DNA of 59,938 nt from an uncultured Acidobacteriota bacterium (GTDB lineage: Bacteria > Acidobacteriota > UBA6911 > CAINFC01), in contig CAINFC010000016.1 of NCBI GenBank assembly GCA_903847975.1, positions 1-59,938 of the forward strand, written 5' to 3'. Shown here piece by piece: positions 1 through 7,295 of the stretch. The notes beneath the pieces were generated by a model. It had not been told where the DNA came from and made no database searches. It worked only from the letters and a program-made list of their open reading frames with translations. A program made the position numbers and the translations under genes. Numbering within the stretch: the first letter of the stretch is position 1; every line of letters starts with the position of its first letter.

Positions 1-62
1 GCCTCTATGGAAATCCCCTGCGGGGATTCCCACAGAGGCTTGGAAAAACCTACGGTTTTCCC
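1..62. repeat. Two consecutive hairpin-forming palindromes
   Basis: Bases 1-18 pair with 22-39 (16 of 18 positions complementary, loop of 3), and 42-50 pair with 54-62 (one mismatch, loop of 3). They lie just past the 3' end of the truncated TetR frame. They look like intergenic palindromic repeats rather than a classical terminator, because neither is followed by a T-run on either strand. Confidence 0.6.
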
Positions 63-376
63 ACATTCCCACATGCCCGGCGGCGGAGAGACACTACCTT
101 ATTTAATCTACTTTTCTGTCTTGACAATGGGGTACACCTCAAGGTTTGCCCTTTTGCGCTTGCACGCAACCTGGGCACATGGAGGATTTGTTCCCGGTTC
201 AACTCAAGAATCAGTTCGGCCAAAATATCCATCTTGGATAAGTTCAGACGATAGATTTGGACCGGATGTCGGTGAATCGAGCGGGCAATATCGCGCATTC
301 CAACGGCTTCGTAGCCCTTCTCCATAAACAGCTTTCGAGCTGCCATTAAAACTTTTTCTTTGAGCGATTCATCCAT
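50..376 (-). pseudogene. Truncated TetR-family transcriptional regulator
   Basis: Reading from the ATG at 376, the first 60 or so residues form the standard TetR DNA-binding domain: an amphipathic helix (AARKLFMEKGYEAVGMRDIA) followed by a helix-turn-helix ending near IYRLNLSKMDILAELI. After about residue 70 the sequence becomes a low-quality Arg/Ser-rich tail and stops at about 108 residues. TetR proteins are normally 180-220 residues with an all-helical ligand domain, and that domain is missing here. The frame continues upstream of 376 but the homology begins at this Met. A palindrome suited to a TetR dimer lies 28 bases upstream. Either a truncated gene or a frameshifted C-terminus. Confidence 0.7.
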
Positions 377-403
377 TATGTCATTAGCACAATGTGACGG
401 TAA

Positions 404-419
404 TGTAAACAAGTTTACA
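404..419. promoter_or_regulatory. Operator-like palindrome TGTAAAC-AA-GTTTACA
   Basis: Seven-base arms TGTAAAC and GTTTACA are separated by two bases. The site lies between the divergent TetR remnant (start 376) and the membrane-protein gene (start 525), where TetR proteins usually bind to control themselves and the neighbour. Function is inferred from symmetry and position only. Confidence 0.5.
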
Positions 420-524
420 ATAGGACAAATATTAGAATGCATTTTCGAAAAAGTCAAATAAACCGGAAGTGTCCATAAGGCCTCGAAACATAATATGGTA
501 CTCTCAGCAAAAGGGAGGCATGCC

Positions 525-1192
525 ATGTATGTCGACGACGGTTCACCTCGTAAACCGCGGGAACCGGTAAAAGTAGCCATTACTTTTGTCGTTTTGTTGT
601 TGGGGCTGGCGATGATCGCCTGGCCGTTCCTTTGGGATGACGGTTGGGCGCAAGGAGGCGGTGCATCGCTATTAATCGGTTCAGTTGTATTTGTCTTCGG
701 ATTGCTTCTTTTTCTTTTTTATCGAGGACGCGCCCGGGTAGAACGCCACCCGCTGAAGGGCGAAAATGTTTTGGCTCATTGGCATTATGATCCGCTGACC
801 TGGGAGCAGATCTCTCAAAAAGAGGTAGCGGACTTGGGCATGATCAAGGTGGCTTCCGGTATTCTGGGCGGCCTTTTCGCTTTGATCGGCCTGATCTTTG
901 TGTTCGTAGATCCCAAAAAAATATTCCCATGTTTTTGATTATGGCGGGAATAGGCGCCTTCATTTTTGTAGTTGCCGTTTCGGTCAACACCTGGAGAGTG
1001 AAGCGTATTCGTACGGAACCGGGAGAGGCCATCCTGGCTAAAGACGGAGTGTACTTTAAAGGGACAATCCATAATTGGAACGGCGTCACTTCGATTCTCG
1101 ACTATGTGGACTTCGATCCCATCAATCCCCGCCGTCTGGTATTCGTCCTTCGAGAGAGTATAGTAAAAATAAGTTGCAATTTCAACAACTGA
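525..1192 (+). pseudogene. Four-helix membrane protein broken by a frameshift in an A7 run
   Basis: The start at 525 is favoured by the purine-rich ribosome site at 511-519. The first frame gives two transmembrane helices (residues about 18-36 and 45-65), a cytoplasmic stretch with LAHWHYDPLTWEQ, and a third helix. It then runs out of frame at the A7 tract at 915-921 and stops at 938. The next frame, entered from the same tract, supplies a fourth helix (MAGIGAFIFVVAVSVNTW) and a soluble tail ending at 1192. Removing one A gives a continuous VDPKNIPMFLIMAGIG junction, so this was or is one gene of about 220 codons. I do not recognise the family. It may be a real frameshift, slippage or an assembly error. 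Confidence 0.6.
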
Positions 1193-1386
1193 ATCAGGGA
1201 GAACGGCCTCCCGCTACTCCTTTGTTCTCGTTCGCCCCTCCGCGGAAAGACGATTCTTGTCTGACGCCCCCTTTTTTCTCCTTCTATGCTTGCCTTCGTT
1301 GGTATCGGGTCATATACTTGCGAAGTGGTAAGAAAACGTGGAAAAGCGACTTCCTTTCTATTAATCTTGATTTAGGCCGGCTGGGA

Positions 1387-2037
1387 ATGGAGGGTAAAGT
1401 GTTCATTATTAACTCGCGTTGGATCAGCTTTTGTATTACTGCTCTTTGCCTGGCGACGCTTGCCCCACTGATCAGCGCGCAGGCTCGCCCACCACAGCAG
1501 GATGGGCCAATCATGCAGCGGCAGGATGGGGTGGAGGTGGAGATCTCGCCAAAGTCCGGTATGGCGACTGGCGCGATAGCCGCAGCCACCTCCTACCGTA
1601 CTTACGCGGGTGGGAGTTTCCAACCCACGATTTCGACTCTGGAATATGCCCCGAGCGGTGGAGCGATTTATGCCACTGTTCTGGCCGGGGGTGGGTACAG
1701 CTTTATTATGGAGCTCGATCTGCCCAATGGGGCGCAGGTTTCTCAAGTGGATTTTTACGTGATAGACAACGATGCAACCAACCTGAGCGTGGGTCTATAC
1801 TCATATAATCCAGTCACTAGCAGTTATGTAGTGCTCAAAACTGTATCATCCACCGGCGTGAGCGCGACCGTCCAGACACTGTCCCTGGTATTCAACCCTG
1901 TGGTTACTATTGATAACGCCACGCTCTCCTACCGCTTGCGCTTTGAGCCGGGAGTAGCGTCCAGCGCTCATTTGCTGCGCGGGGCGCGCGTAAGTTATAC
2001 GGTGTCTTCCGTTTATCTACCGGCGGTTAGCAAGTAA
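1387..2037 (+). CDS. Exported protein of unknown function with signal peptide
   Basis: The open frame extends upstream to 1075, but that part is low complexity. The Met at 1387 begins a good signal peptide (basic start, hydrophobic ITALCLATLAPLISAQA, cleavage likely after SAQA). The mature protein of about 185 residues is rich in Gly, Ser, Thr and aromatics and looks like a beta-sandwich. It ends in VYLPAVSK; a terminal (V/I)YLP motif is common on secreted Chloroflexota proteins, which hints at transfer. No enzyme motif is visible. It is followed at once by transporter debris, so its downstream context is not native. About 190 bases before the start carry no convincing promoter. Confidence 0.6.
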   Translation: MEGKVFIINSRWISFCITALCLATLAPLISAQARPPQQDGPIMQRQDGVEVEISPKSGMATGAIAAATSYRTYAGGSFQPTISTLEYAPSGGAIYATVLAGGGYSFIMELDLPNGAQVSQVDFYVIDNDATNLSVGLYSYNPVTSSYVVLKTVSSTGVSATVQTLSLVFNPVVTIDNATLSYRLRFEPGVASSAHLLRGARVSYTVSSVYLPAVSK

Positions 2038-2043
2038 CCCGGG

Positions 2044-2340
2044 AAGGCGGAACTGGAGCATATTCAGAGCGATCCTTCGGATCCGACGGTCCCTATCCCC
2101 TGGGCGCACCTCTTTCCCTATGTCGTGATTTATATGTTTCCGCGCAGCGCGGTGGGATCGGTGGTCGGAATCGGCGGCACGGGCCGAACCGCAGGCGGCA
2201 TGCTGCTTTCCTCCGCCACGGGACATATTCTGGAGTGGACGCACAGCTACGTACCGAACTTCATTCTGGCGGCATCCGTTTATCTGCTGGCCTTTGGGAT
2301 CATCCACCTGATGGTGCCCCGGTTGGAGCCGGTGAAGCTC
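2044..2340 (+). pseudogene. exuT: Remnant of hexuronate (ExuT-type) MFS transporter
   Basis: One continuous frame carries two pieces of an ExuT-like transporter joined by a large internal deletion. The first (AELEHIQSDPSDPTVPIPW, 2047-2110) is the central cytoplasmic loop; the second (FPRSAVGSVVGIGG through HLMVPRLEPVKL, about 2134-2340) is the final two transmembrane helices and C-terminus. In intact ExuT proteins well over 100 residues separate these motifs. There is no start region. Hexuronate transporters import galacturonate or glucuronate by proton symport. Neighbouring xylulokinase and DUF4838 debris suggests a lost sugar-acid locus. Confidence 0.75.
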
Positions 2341-2359
2341 TGCCGCCAAATAACGAAAG

Positions 2360-2710
2360 GGAAACCATGCCGGAGTCGTTTTTGCGGCCACGGATCGCCC
2401 GGCTCTGGACCCGGGAGGACGGGTACACACCTTTTGCCATGCGGTTCCAGGCCGCCGGCATGTCATGGGTGTGACGCAGGCCGCGGGCCTGTCCCTGCGC
2501 TGGTTCCGCAACTGTTTTCCCCACGGACTGGCGGAAGGCCACACGGGATACGACACTCTATTCCAGGAAGCGGCGTAGGCTCCTCCGGGGTCGGACGGTC
2601 TATTCTGGAATCCCTATCTTCTCGGCGGACGAACGCCCCAAAAGGCAGCTTTCTTTCGCCGACCCCGCCGAGCGGATTGCCATTTGGCATTTTACCGGTC
2701 TGGCGGAAGA
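2360..2710 (+). pseudogene. xylB: Remnant of xylulokinase (FGGY family), C-terminal domain
   Basis: In the frame of position 2369 the sequence reads [20 protein letters not shown], then [20 protein letters not shown] and LRWFRN, all hallmark xylulokinase segments of the second actin-like domain. An in-frame TAG at 2576-2578 interrupts it. After the stop the same frame continues APPGSDGLFWNPYLLGGRTP, the usual sugar-kinase motif. The N-terminal ATPase half is absent. Homology fades by about 2650. The enzyme would phosphorylate D-xylulose; this copy cannot be functional. Confidence 0.75.
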
Positions 2711-3740
2711 AAGCCGGGAACGTCCTTCCAGCTCTCCAGTTCAATCACGGAGAGCCGATCCAGGTTTGCAATGCCGGAAAAGGAGACTTTCCGGCGATAG
2801 GCGATCAACCGACTCAATGCCGCGGATCTTGCGGTCGCCTCCGCCCGAGGATTGTTTATGATTGTTGTGGTTTCAACGCATAACCTGGCGTGGGTCAACC
2901 CCTGCTGCAGGAAAGCCACTCGCCGGGCATATTCGGAATCCGGTTTCGCCGCTGCTGCCCTTCGGGCGCGATCCAGAATAATCTGTGCCGGAGCGAATAC
3001 CTCCGTCGGATAAAGCTCATCCGCCACTCGGGCATACAGCGCATACCGCCGGAACAGCCCATTGCTCCGGGATCGAATGGCATCGGCCGCGCGCTCCCGA
3101 TTGCGAAGAGAATAGTCTTCCCAATATCGGTAATAGTCGCCCATCGCATCCGCTGCAGGTCCGAAGGCAGAGCAGAATTCCTTTAAAAGATTCTCCACCG
3201 GCTCGTCCGGTCGAACATGAATGCGGGCCAGCAGGTAGAGGTTCGGACCCTGGGCGGCCCATTGTCCCATCAAGGAATCGAAGTCGGTGCCGACCATGCC
3301 GTGACGAGCATAAAAGTGAAACGCGTCCGCGAACTGATGCGGATAGATATGCGGCATACTCCAGCCGTCGAGAAACCAGTTGGGCCGATAATACACGGAG
3401 GCGCCGCTTTTCTGCCAGCCCAGCCATTGCTGTTTCAGCCATTCGTGCATTTCCACCGAGCGCGGAAACCAGCCTGCCCAGCGGAACCAGGGGACAAAGG
3501 CAATGACGATGTTTTTGTTCAGAAGAATCGTTTCTGCAGGCGCCTAAAAATAATTTTCAAAAGCATAAAAATGCAGTTTTACATTCGGATCGGTCTCTGC
3601 CGCCAGCCTTTGCACTTCCAGGAGAAAACGGGCATAGCGATTCGAAGCCGGTGTCGGCAGGTAAGAACGCTCCAGCCCGGGGGGCAGGCCTATGCGGTCG
3701 GGAATTGGGCCGTCCCAATCGAGACAGCGGGGACAACCGC
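2692..3740 (-). pseudogene. Broken DUF4838 (glycoside-hydrolase-like) protein
   Basis: The downstream 254-codon piece (2692-3456) contains the DUF4838 signature region: a QFADAFHFYARHGMVGTDFD stretch, YLLARIHVRPDEPVENLLKE, and a helical C-terminus. The same frame continues upstream through VPWFRWAGWFPRSVEMHEWL, an in-frame TAG at 3544-3546, and RYARFLLEVQRLAAETDPN up to about 3740, where the AT-rich island cuts it off. The gene has therefore lost its N-terminal half and has a nonsense codon. DUF4838 proteins are usually 600 residues or more and related to polysaccharide-active enzymes; activity is unproven for most. Confidence 0.75.
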
Positions 3741-3834
3741 GAGTATAGAAACTGTGATTTTTTTGTATATAACTAATCGTAAAGTATTAGTTATTAAATC
3801 GTTTTCACCCGATTTTCTTAGGTTGGATGATTTG

Positions 3835-3972
3835 CCTATAACGAAAAACAATATGCGTATGTTGCGGGATTTCAAGGCACTATCGTTTTAAAGTTGCACA
3901 AAGGTTTCTTTCTTGCACAATGTTTCAACCTACCACAAAAGCCCGCAATTATCGCATATTGTATGTTAGCGG
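3835..3972 (-). repeat. attC-like recombination site downstream of the nitroreductase
   Basis: Read on the minus strand the order is core CCGCTAAC (3972-3965), a 20-nt arm (3961-3942), an unpaired centre of about 73 nt, a second arm (3868-3849) complementary to the first at 17 of 20 positions, and a closing core GTTATAGG (3842-3835). The cores are imperfectly complementary. This matches the layout of integron attC sites (RYYYAAC...GTTRRRY with long imperfect stem), though the bases deviate from the strict consensus. It sits right after the stop codon of the gene, as a cassette site should. Confidence 0.5.
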
Positions 3973-3987
3973 TATATTTCATCATTT

Positions 3988-4953
3988 TTATATAACATCT
4001 TTAAGACTTCTTCTGTAAGAATATGGCATTTCCTCAGCATATCCATATCTTATAAGTAATAATGGATGTTTGTTTTCAATTCCCAAATCTTTTGTAAGTT
4101 TTTGTCTTACAGTAATTTCTTCGCATGGCATATTCAAATGAGCGTGACTTACACCAAGACAAGTAGCTGTAAGACCAAAACGTTGAAAGGCTTGTCCAGT
4201 TTTTACCCAGTCTTCGGCATTATTAGTATCACTAATAAATATTGCCAATCCTTGGGTGTGTTCAAGTAAGTCAATAAGACGCTTTTCTTCGCTTTTTGCA
4301 GTGATAAAATTTTTCATCACCAAACTACCAATAAATCTCCCTAAGCCAGGCATACCCATTGTAGCCGACCAAATTCCGTCTTTCATTTTTTCCGCTTCAT
4401 TTTTTGAAAAACGTATCCAATAAACTAATTCATTCAAGAAATCCTTATTTTCAAATTGTAAGTTGTTTGCTTCAATGATAAGTGGAATTATTTTTTCAAA
4501 ATTCTTTTTACTATTCAAAATGTGCAATGACACTCCTTCAAAATTGAAACAAGAACCAAGTTGTTTTAAGACATCATCAGAAAGTGGCTTATCATTATAT
4601 TTACATTTTGTAACCTGCCTTTTAGCAATTTCATTAAACAAAATATCGAATTTGACGTTACTTACATCATCTTTTGTTATGTCAATAATTATACTGTTCG
4701 TTGCGTTCTCAGGATATCTTACCTTACACATATAATCTTTTTGTGTTGCTGCGATAAGCAAATTTTCCAGCGCACAACCCAAGCTGATATAGAGTTCATA
4801 GTTGTCAGAATCAACTACTGGGAGAGCCCTTCTAAAGTCAGGGTGGATGATAATGCCAGTTTCAATATTTTCAAATTTCCAAGGTTGTGTGTTATGTCCT
4901 GACGGTGCTTTTATTGCACATTCAATTAAAAATTTAAAATCATCTGTCCTCAT
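3988..4953 (-). CDS. Nitroreductase-family (Acg-like) protein
   Basis: A 321-residue protein with the nitroreductase FMN-binding opening (IKAPSGHNTQPWKFE, residues about 13-27) and a C-terminal region with LGVSHAHLNMP and LLLIRYGYAEEMPYSYRR, typical of the long Acg/TM-nitroreductase branch. Members bind FMN; some reduce nitro compounds while Acg-type proteins may only sequester flavin, so the reaction is uncertain. The gene is AT-rich with Lys/Asn/Ile-heavy composition unlike its neighbours and is the only intact gene in the island. It has the position of a gene cassette, with recombination-site-like sequences on both sides and no promoter visible in the short leader. Confidence 0.8.
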   Translation of the reverse strand: MRTDDFKFLIECAIKAPSGHNTQPWKFENIETGIIIHPDFRRALPVVDSDNYELYISLGCALENLLIAATQKDYMCKVRYPENATNSIIIDITKDDVSNVKFDILFNEIAKRQVTKCKYNDKPLSDDVLKQLGSCFNFEGVSLHILNSKKNFEKIIPLIIEANNLQFENKDFLNELVYWIRFSKNEAEKMKDGIWSATMGMPGLGRFIGSLVMKNFITAKSEEKRLIDLLEHTQGLAIFISDTNNAEDWVKTGQAFQRFGLTATCLGVSHAHLNMPCEEITVRQKLTKDLGIENKHPLLLIRYGYAEEMPYSYRRSLKDVI

Positions 4954-4996
4954 TTTTATTCCTTTTATTAAGTGACTATCTTGTCTTGTATGCTTG

Positions 4997-5047
4997 CCGC
5001 TAACGTTTCTATACCTACACCTTTTTTTAGGGGAGGTGTAGGTATAG
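4997..5047. repeat. Second recombination-site-like structure: GTTAGCGG core plus 14-bp perfect inverted repeat
   Basis: CCGCTAAC at 4997-5004 is the inverse of the core found at 3965-3972. Next to it, 5009-5022 and 5034-5047 form a perfect 14-bp inverted repeat (CTATACCTACACCT and complement) around an 11-base loop. On the minus strand this hairpin precedes the core and then the nitroreductase gene, so it may be the attI-like site or the tail of a lost cassette site. No matching second core is seen upstream. Confidence 0.5.
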
Positions 5048-5166
5048 CCCCTTATATATTTTATGTCTATACCTGTAATAATTAAATTTTTAATCAGTTT
5101 TTTCTTGTTTTGCTTTTCTGTAAATGTATTACATGTATAGAATGGTTATTTCTATCTTTCGCCTCT

Positions 5167-5553
5167 TTAGGGCGGTTTATTATTACTCAGGTTTAATCCC
5201 AATCTATCAAGTGGATTTATGATGCCCTGCAGTTTTGTTTGTGCAACGTGTGTGTAACGTAATGTTGTTTTTATGTCTTTATGTCCTAACAGCGCTTGTA
5301 TGTATCGCAGGTCTACGCCTTGTTCAAGTAGGTGTGTGGCAAAACTATGCCGCAATGTGTGCATGGGAACGTGTTTGGTTATCCCCCAATGCTTGTTTTG
5401 GCTGTAGGTAATTTCGAGCTGCGACCTTGCCAATACATCCAACGTACAACCTTTTGCATAGTTGTAATGCAACATGAATCGCTCCTTTTTGCGATGTACC
5501 TTATATCTTGCGGTTAAAACAATCATCTGTCTTTTTCGTTTTTGTGTGCTCAA
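5167..5553 (-). pseudogene. C-terminal fragment of a tyrosine recombinase (IntI/Xer-like)
   Basis: The last 60 residues carry the catalytic core of a tyrosine recombinase: [17 protein letters not shown] (His-x-x-Arg), [16 protein letters not shown] (His and the nucleophile Tyr), ending in NPLDRLGLN, which resembles the SPLD ending of integron integrases. The preceding 65 residues do not align with the expected central domain, and the first catalytic Arg and the N-terminal SAM-like domain are missing; intact relatives are about 300-350 residues. It is transcribed toward the cassette, the reverse of class 1 integrons. Predicted inactive. Confidence 0.75.
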
Positions 5554-5798
5554 ATATAAATGATGTTCAACAAAAAACCAAAAAAGTTATACTTAATTTT
5601 AATAAATTTATGCGAATAGATGTTTACCTACCATTCAACCAGCATCCACGCTGACAAAGAGTATTGCAATTTTATTTCAGTCCGGCAGGAAAAACCGGTC
5701 AGATCAACAGTGCACAAATCTTAATCAGAAGCGCTGCACTGTTTGAATATGTTCAGTCTGTTTTTTCTGGATGATCTACTCTGAAAGTATAGTTATGG

Positions 5799-5853
5799 GC
5801 TTACAAAACAGGCTGATTCACTGTAAAAAGATGCTAAAATGCTTACAAAACAG
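5799..5853 (+). repeat. 13-bp direct repeat GCTTACAAAACAG
   Basis: Perfect copies lie at 5799-5811 and 5841-5853, at the junction where AT-rich sequence gives way to the hsdR remnant. They could be scars of insertion or excision; nothing else supports a function. Confidence 0.45.
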
Positions 5854-5890
5854 CATAAATGGAAGTATTTCAATCATTACGACCTTGCAT

Positions 5891-6055
5891 CTGGCGCTTC
5901 GCATCGACGAAACGATAAAGCGGGTCCGCCCGGACAGCTGGCGCGGCGTTCAGCCGCGGGAACAGGTGATCAAAAGAGCGCTGTATGACATCCTGAAAGA
6001 CATTGCCGAGGTGGAGCGCATATTCCCCATCATCAAGGCCCAGAAGGAATACTGA
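5891..6055 (+). pseudogene. hsdR: C-terminal remnant of type I restriction subunit HsdR
   Basis: About 50 codons remain, reading LRIDETIKRVRPDSWRGVQP and then REQVIKRALYDILKD and VERIFPIIKAQKEY, the conserved C-terminal tail of HsdR motor/endonuclease subunits (normally about 1000 residues). The frame is open back to 5771, but that part is AT-rich junction sequence without homology. The stop overlaps the ATG of the next gene by one base, preserving the usual hsdR-ygjP coupling. No hsdM or hsdS is present. Confidence 0.8.
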
Positions 6056-6771
6056 TGGCGACGCAGCTCAAGCTGGGAGAAATTTCCGATGAGGTTGTAA
6101 AGAAGGACATCAAGAATGTCCACTTAAGCGTTTATCCGCCCGATGGCCGGGTCCGCATTGCGGCTCCTTCCCGTATGAGCCTGGATACCATCCGGCTCTT
6201 TGCGATTTCCAGGTTGGGCTGGATCAAACAGCAGCAGAAAGAGCTTCGCGAGCAGGAACGGGAGACAGCCAGGGAAAACCTGGACCGGGAAAGCCACTTT
6301 CTATGGGGAAAGCGCTACCTGCTCCAGGTAATGGAGTCAGAGGAGCCGCCTTCCATCGAATTAAAGCACAGCCGGATATGGTTCCGAATACGCCCGGGAA
6401 CGCCTGCCTGGAGGAAGCAGGAAATCATGGAGGAATGGTATCGGGAGCGGATCAAACAGGCCGCTTCGCCATTGATCGCCCAATGGGAAGCGACGCTGGG
6501 AGTGAAAGTGGAAAAGGTCTTTGTGCAGCGCATGAAGACCCGCTGGGGAAGCTGCAATGCGCAAACAGGCAACGTACGCTTAAATACGGAACTGGCCAAG
6601 AAGCCCCCGGAGTGCCTGGAATACATCATCGTCCATGAAATGACCCATCTCCTGGAGCCGACCCACAAACCCCGTTTTATAGCGCTCCTGGATCGAGTCC
6701 TGCCCAAGTGGCAATTCTACCGGGACCTGCTGAACCGCCTCCCGGTCCGGCACGAGGATTGGGTCTATTGA
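6055..6771 (+). CDS. YgjP-like zinc metallopeptidase (DUF45/SprT-like)
   Basis: A 238-residue protein of the YgjP/DUF45 family. Visible are the substrate-region motif RMKTRWGSCNAQTGNVRLNT (residues about 161-180) and the zinc site IIVHEMTHLLEPTHKPRF (HExxH plus a third His), so the catalytic set is complete. These proteins commonly sit directly downstream of hsdR in type I restriction loci, as here, where the start overlaps the hsdR stop (TGATG). The exact substrate is unknown for most members. The rest of the restriction locus is gone, so the native promoter is probably lost. Confidence 0.85.
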   Translation: MATQLKLGEISDEVVKKDIKNVHLSVYPPDGRVRIAAPSRMSLDTIRLFAISRLGWIKQQQKELREQERETARENLDRESHFLWGKRYLLQVMESEEPPSIELKHSRIWFRIRPGTPAWRKQEIMEEWYRERIKQAASPLIAQWEATLGVKVEKVFVQRMKTRWGSCNAQTGNVRLNTELAKKPPECLEYIIVHEMTHLLEPTHKPRFIALLDRVLPKWQFYRDLLNRLPVRHEDWVY

Positions 6772-7119
6772 TGCCGTTGCCTTCCTATGATTTTCTGCAT
6801 GGTTTGCTGAGAATATTCTTCTGAAGGTTCTGCCCTGAAACGGCGCGTGCGGCAAATCGCAATACTTCGGGCAAGGCGCAAAAAGCCCGGAATCGACCCG
6901 TCACCGGCTCTCCAACGAAATCTGCACGGAATACAAGCTTTCGCTGGCGTGCCACAAGCGGAATCCCGCTCGCAGCGCGCCGCCTGAAGGTGGAGCTCCA
7001 TACGACTTTCTTTTGTCAGTCGGACCCCGATCGACTCGTGAGCATACCCATGCCCCCTCGGCTTTTTGTACTTTCCTCAGGGAAGATGACCCGGTAAAAA
7101 GTCCCACATCTTATTTCCG
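6772..7119. other. Intergenic stretch without a supported gene
   Basis: Short frames exist on both strands but none has a plausible ribosome site with recognisable protein sequence. The stretch lies between the ygjP 3' end and a multi-hairpin repeat. Confidence 0.5.
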
Positions 7120-7232
7120 GAATAGCCAAGGGCCAAAGGCCCGGCACATAATAGCCTGGGGTGAAGCGCAGCGCAGCCCCAGGTATGTGGTTCCGATATA
7201 CATGAGGGCTGAAAGCCCGAGACATTAGCCTT
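7120..7232. repeat. Three-hairpin intergenic repeat, copy 1
   Basis: Three hairpins follow each other: GGGCCAAAGGCCC, a central CCTGGGG...CCCCAGG with a GAAGCGCAGCGCAG loop region, and GGGCTGAAAGCCC. The same architecture (small, large, small hairpin with AA or TTC-type loops) recurs at the right end of the window in inverted order. Such elements are abundant between genes in acidobacterial and some planctomycete genomes; their function is unknown to me. Confidence 0.65.
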
Positions 7233-7295
7233 AAGGCAAACCGACCGCCCTCCGGTTCCCCTGAGCCCTTACCCGGACCGGATCCGCTGGCCGCG

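Larger units (their letters stand above)
3745..5640. mobile_element. AT-rich foreign island, integron-like cassette remnant
   Basis: The base composition drops abruptly from GC-rich to AT-rich at about 3745 and recovers near 5640-5700. The island truncates the DUF4838 gene on its left. Inside are one intact nitroreductase-like gene, two recombination-site-like structures sharing an 8-bp core (GTTAGCGG or its complement at 3965-3972 and 4997-5004), and a C-terminal fragment of a tyrosine recombinase. Codon use (AT-ending, Lys/Asn/Ile-rich proteins) resembles Bacteroidota. Exact ends are not defined by a visible target duplication. Confidence 0.6.

Noticed and set aside
1075-1386. N-terminal extension of the secreted protein gene
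   Set aside because: The added residues are Pro/Arg/Ser-rich, overlap the end of the membrane-protein frame, and would place the signal peptide over 100 residues inside the protein.
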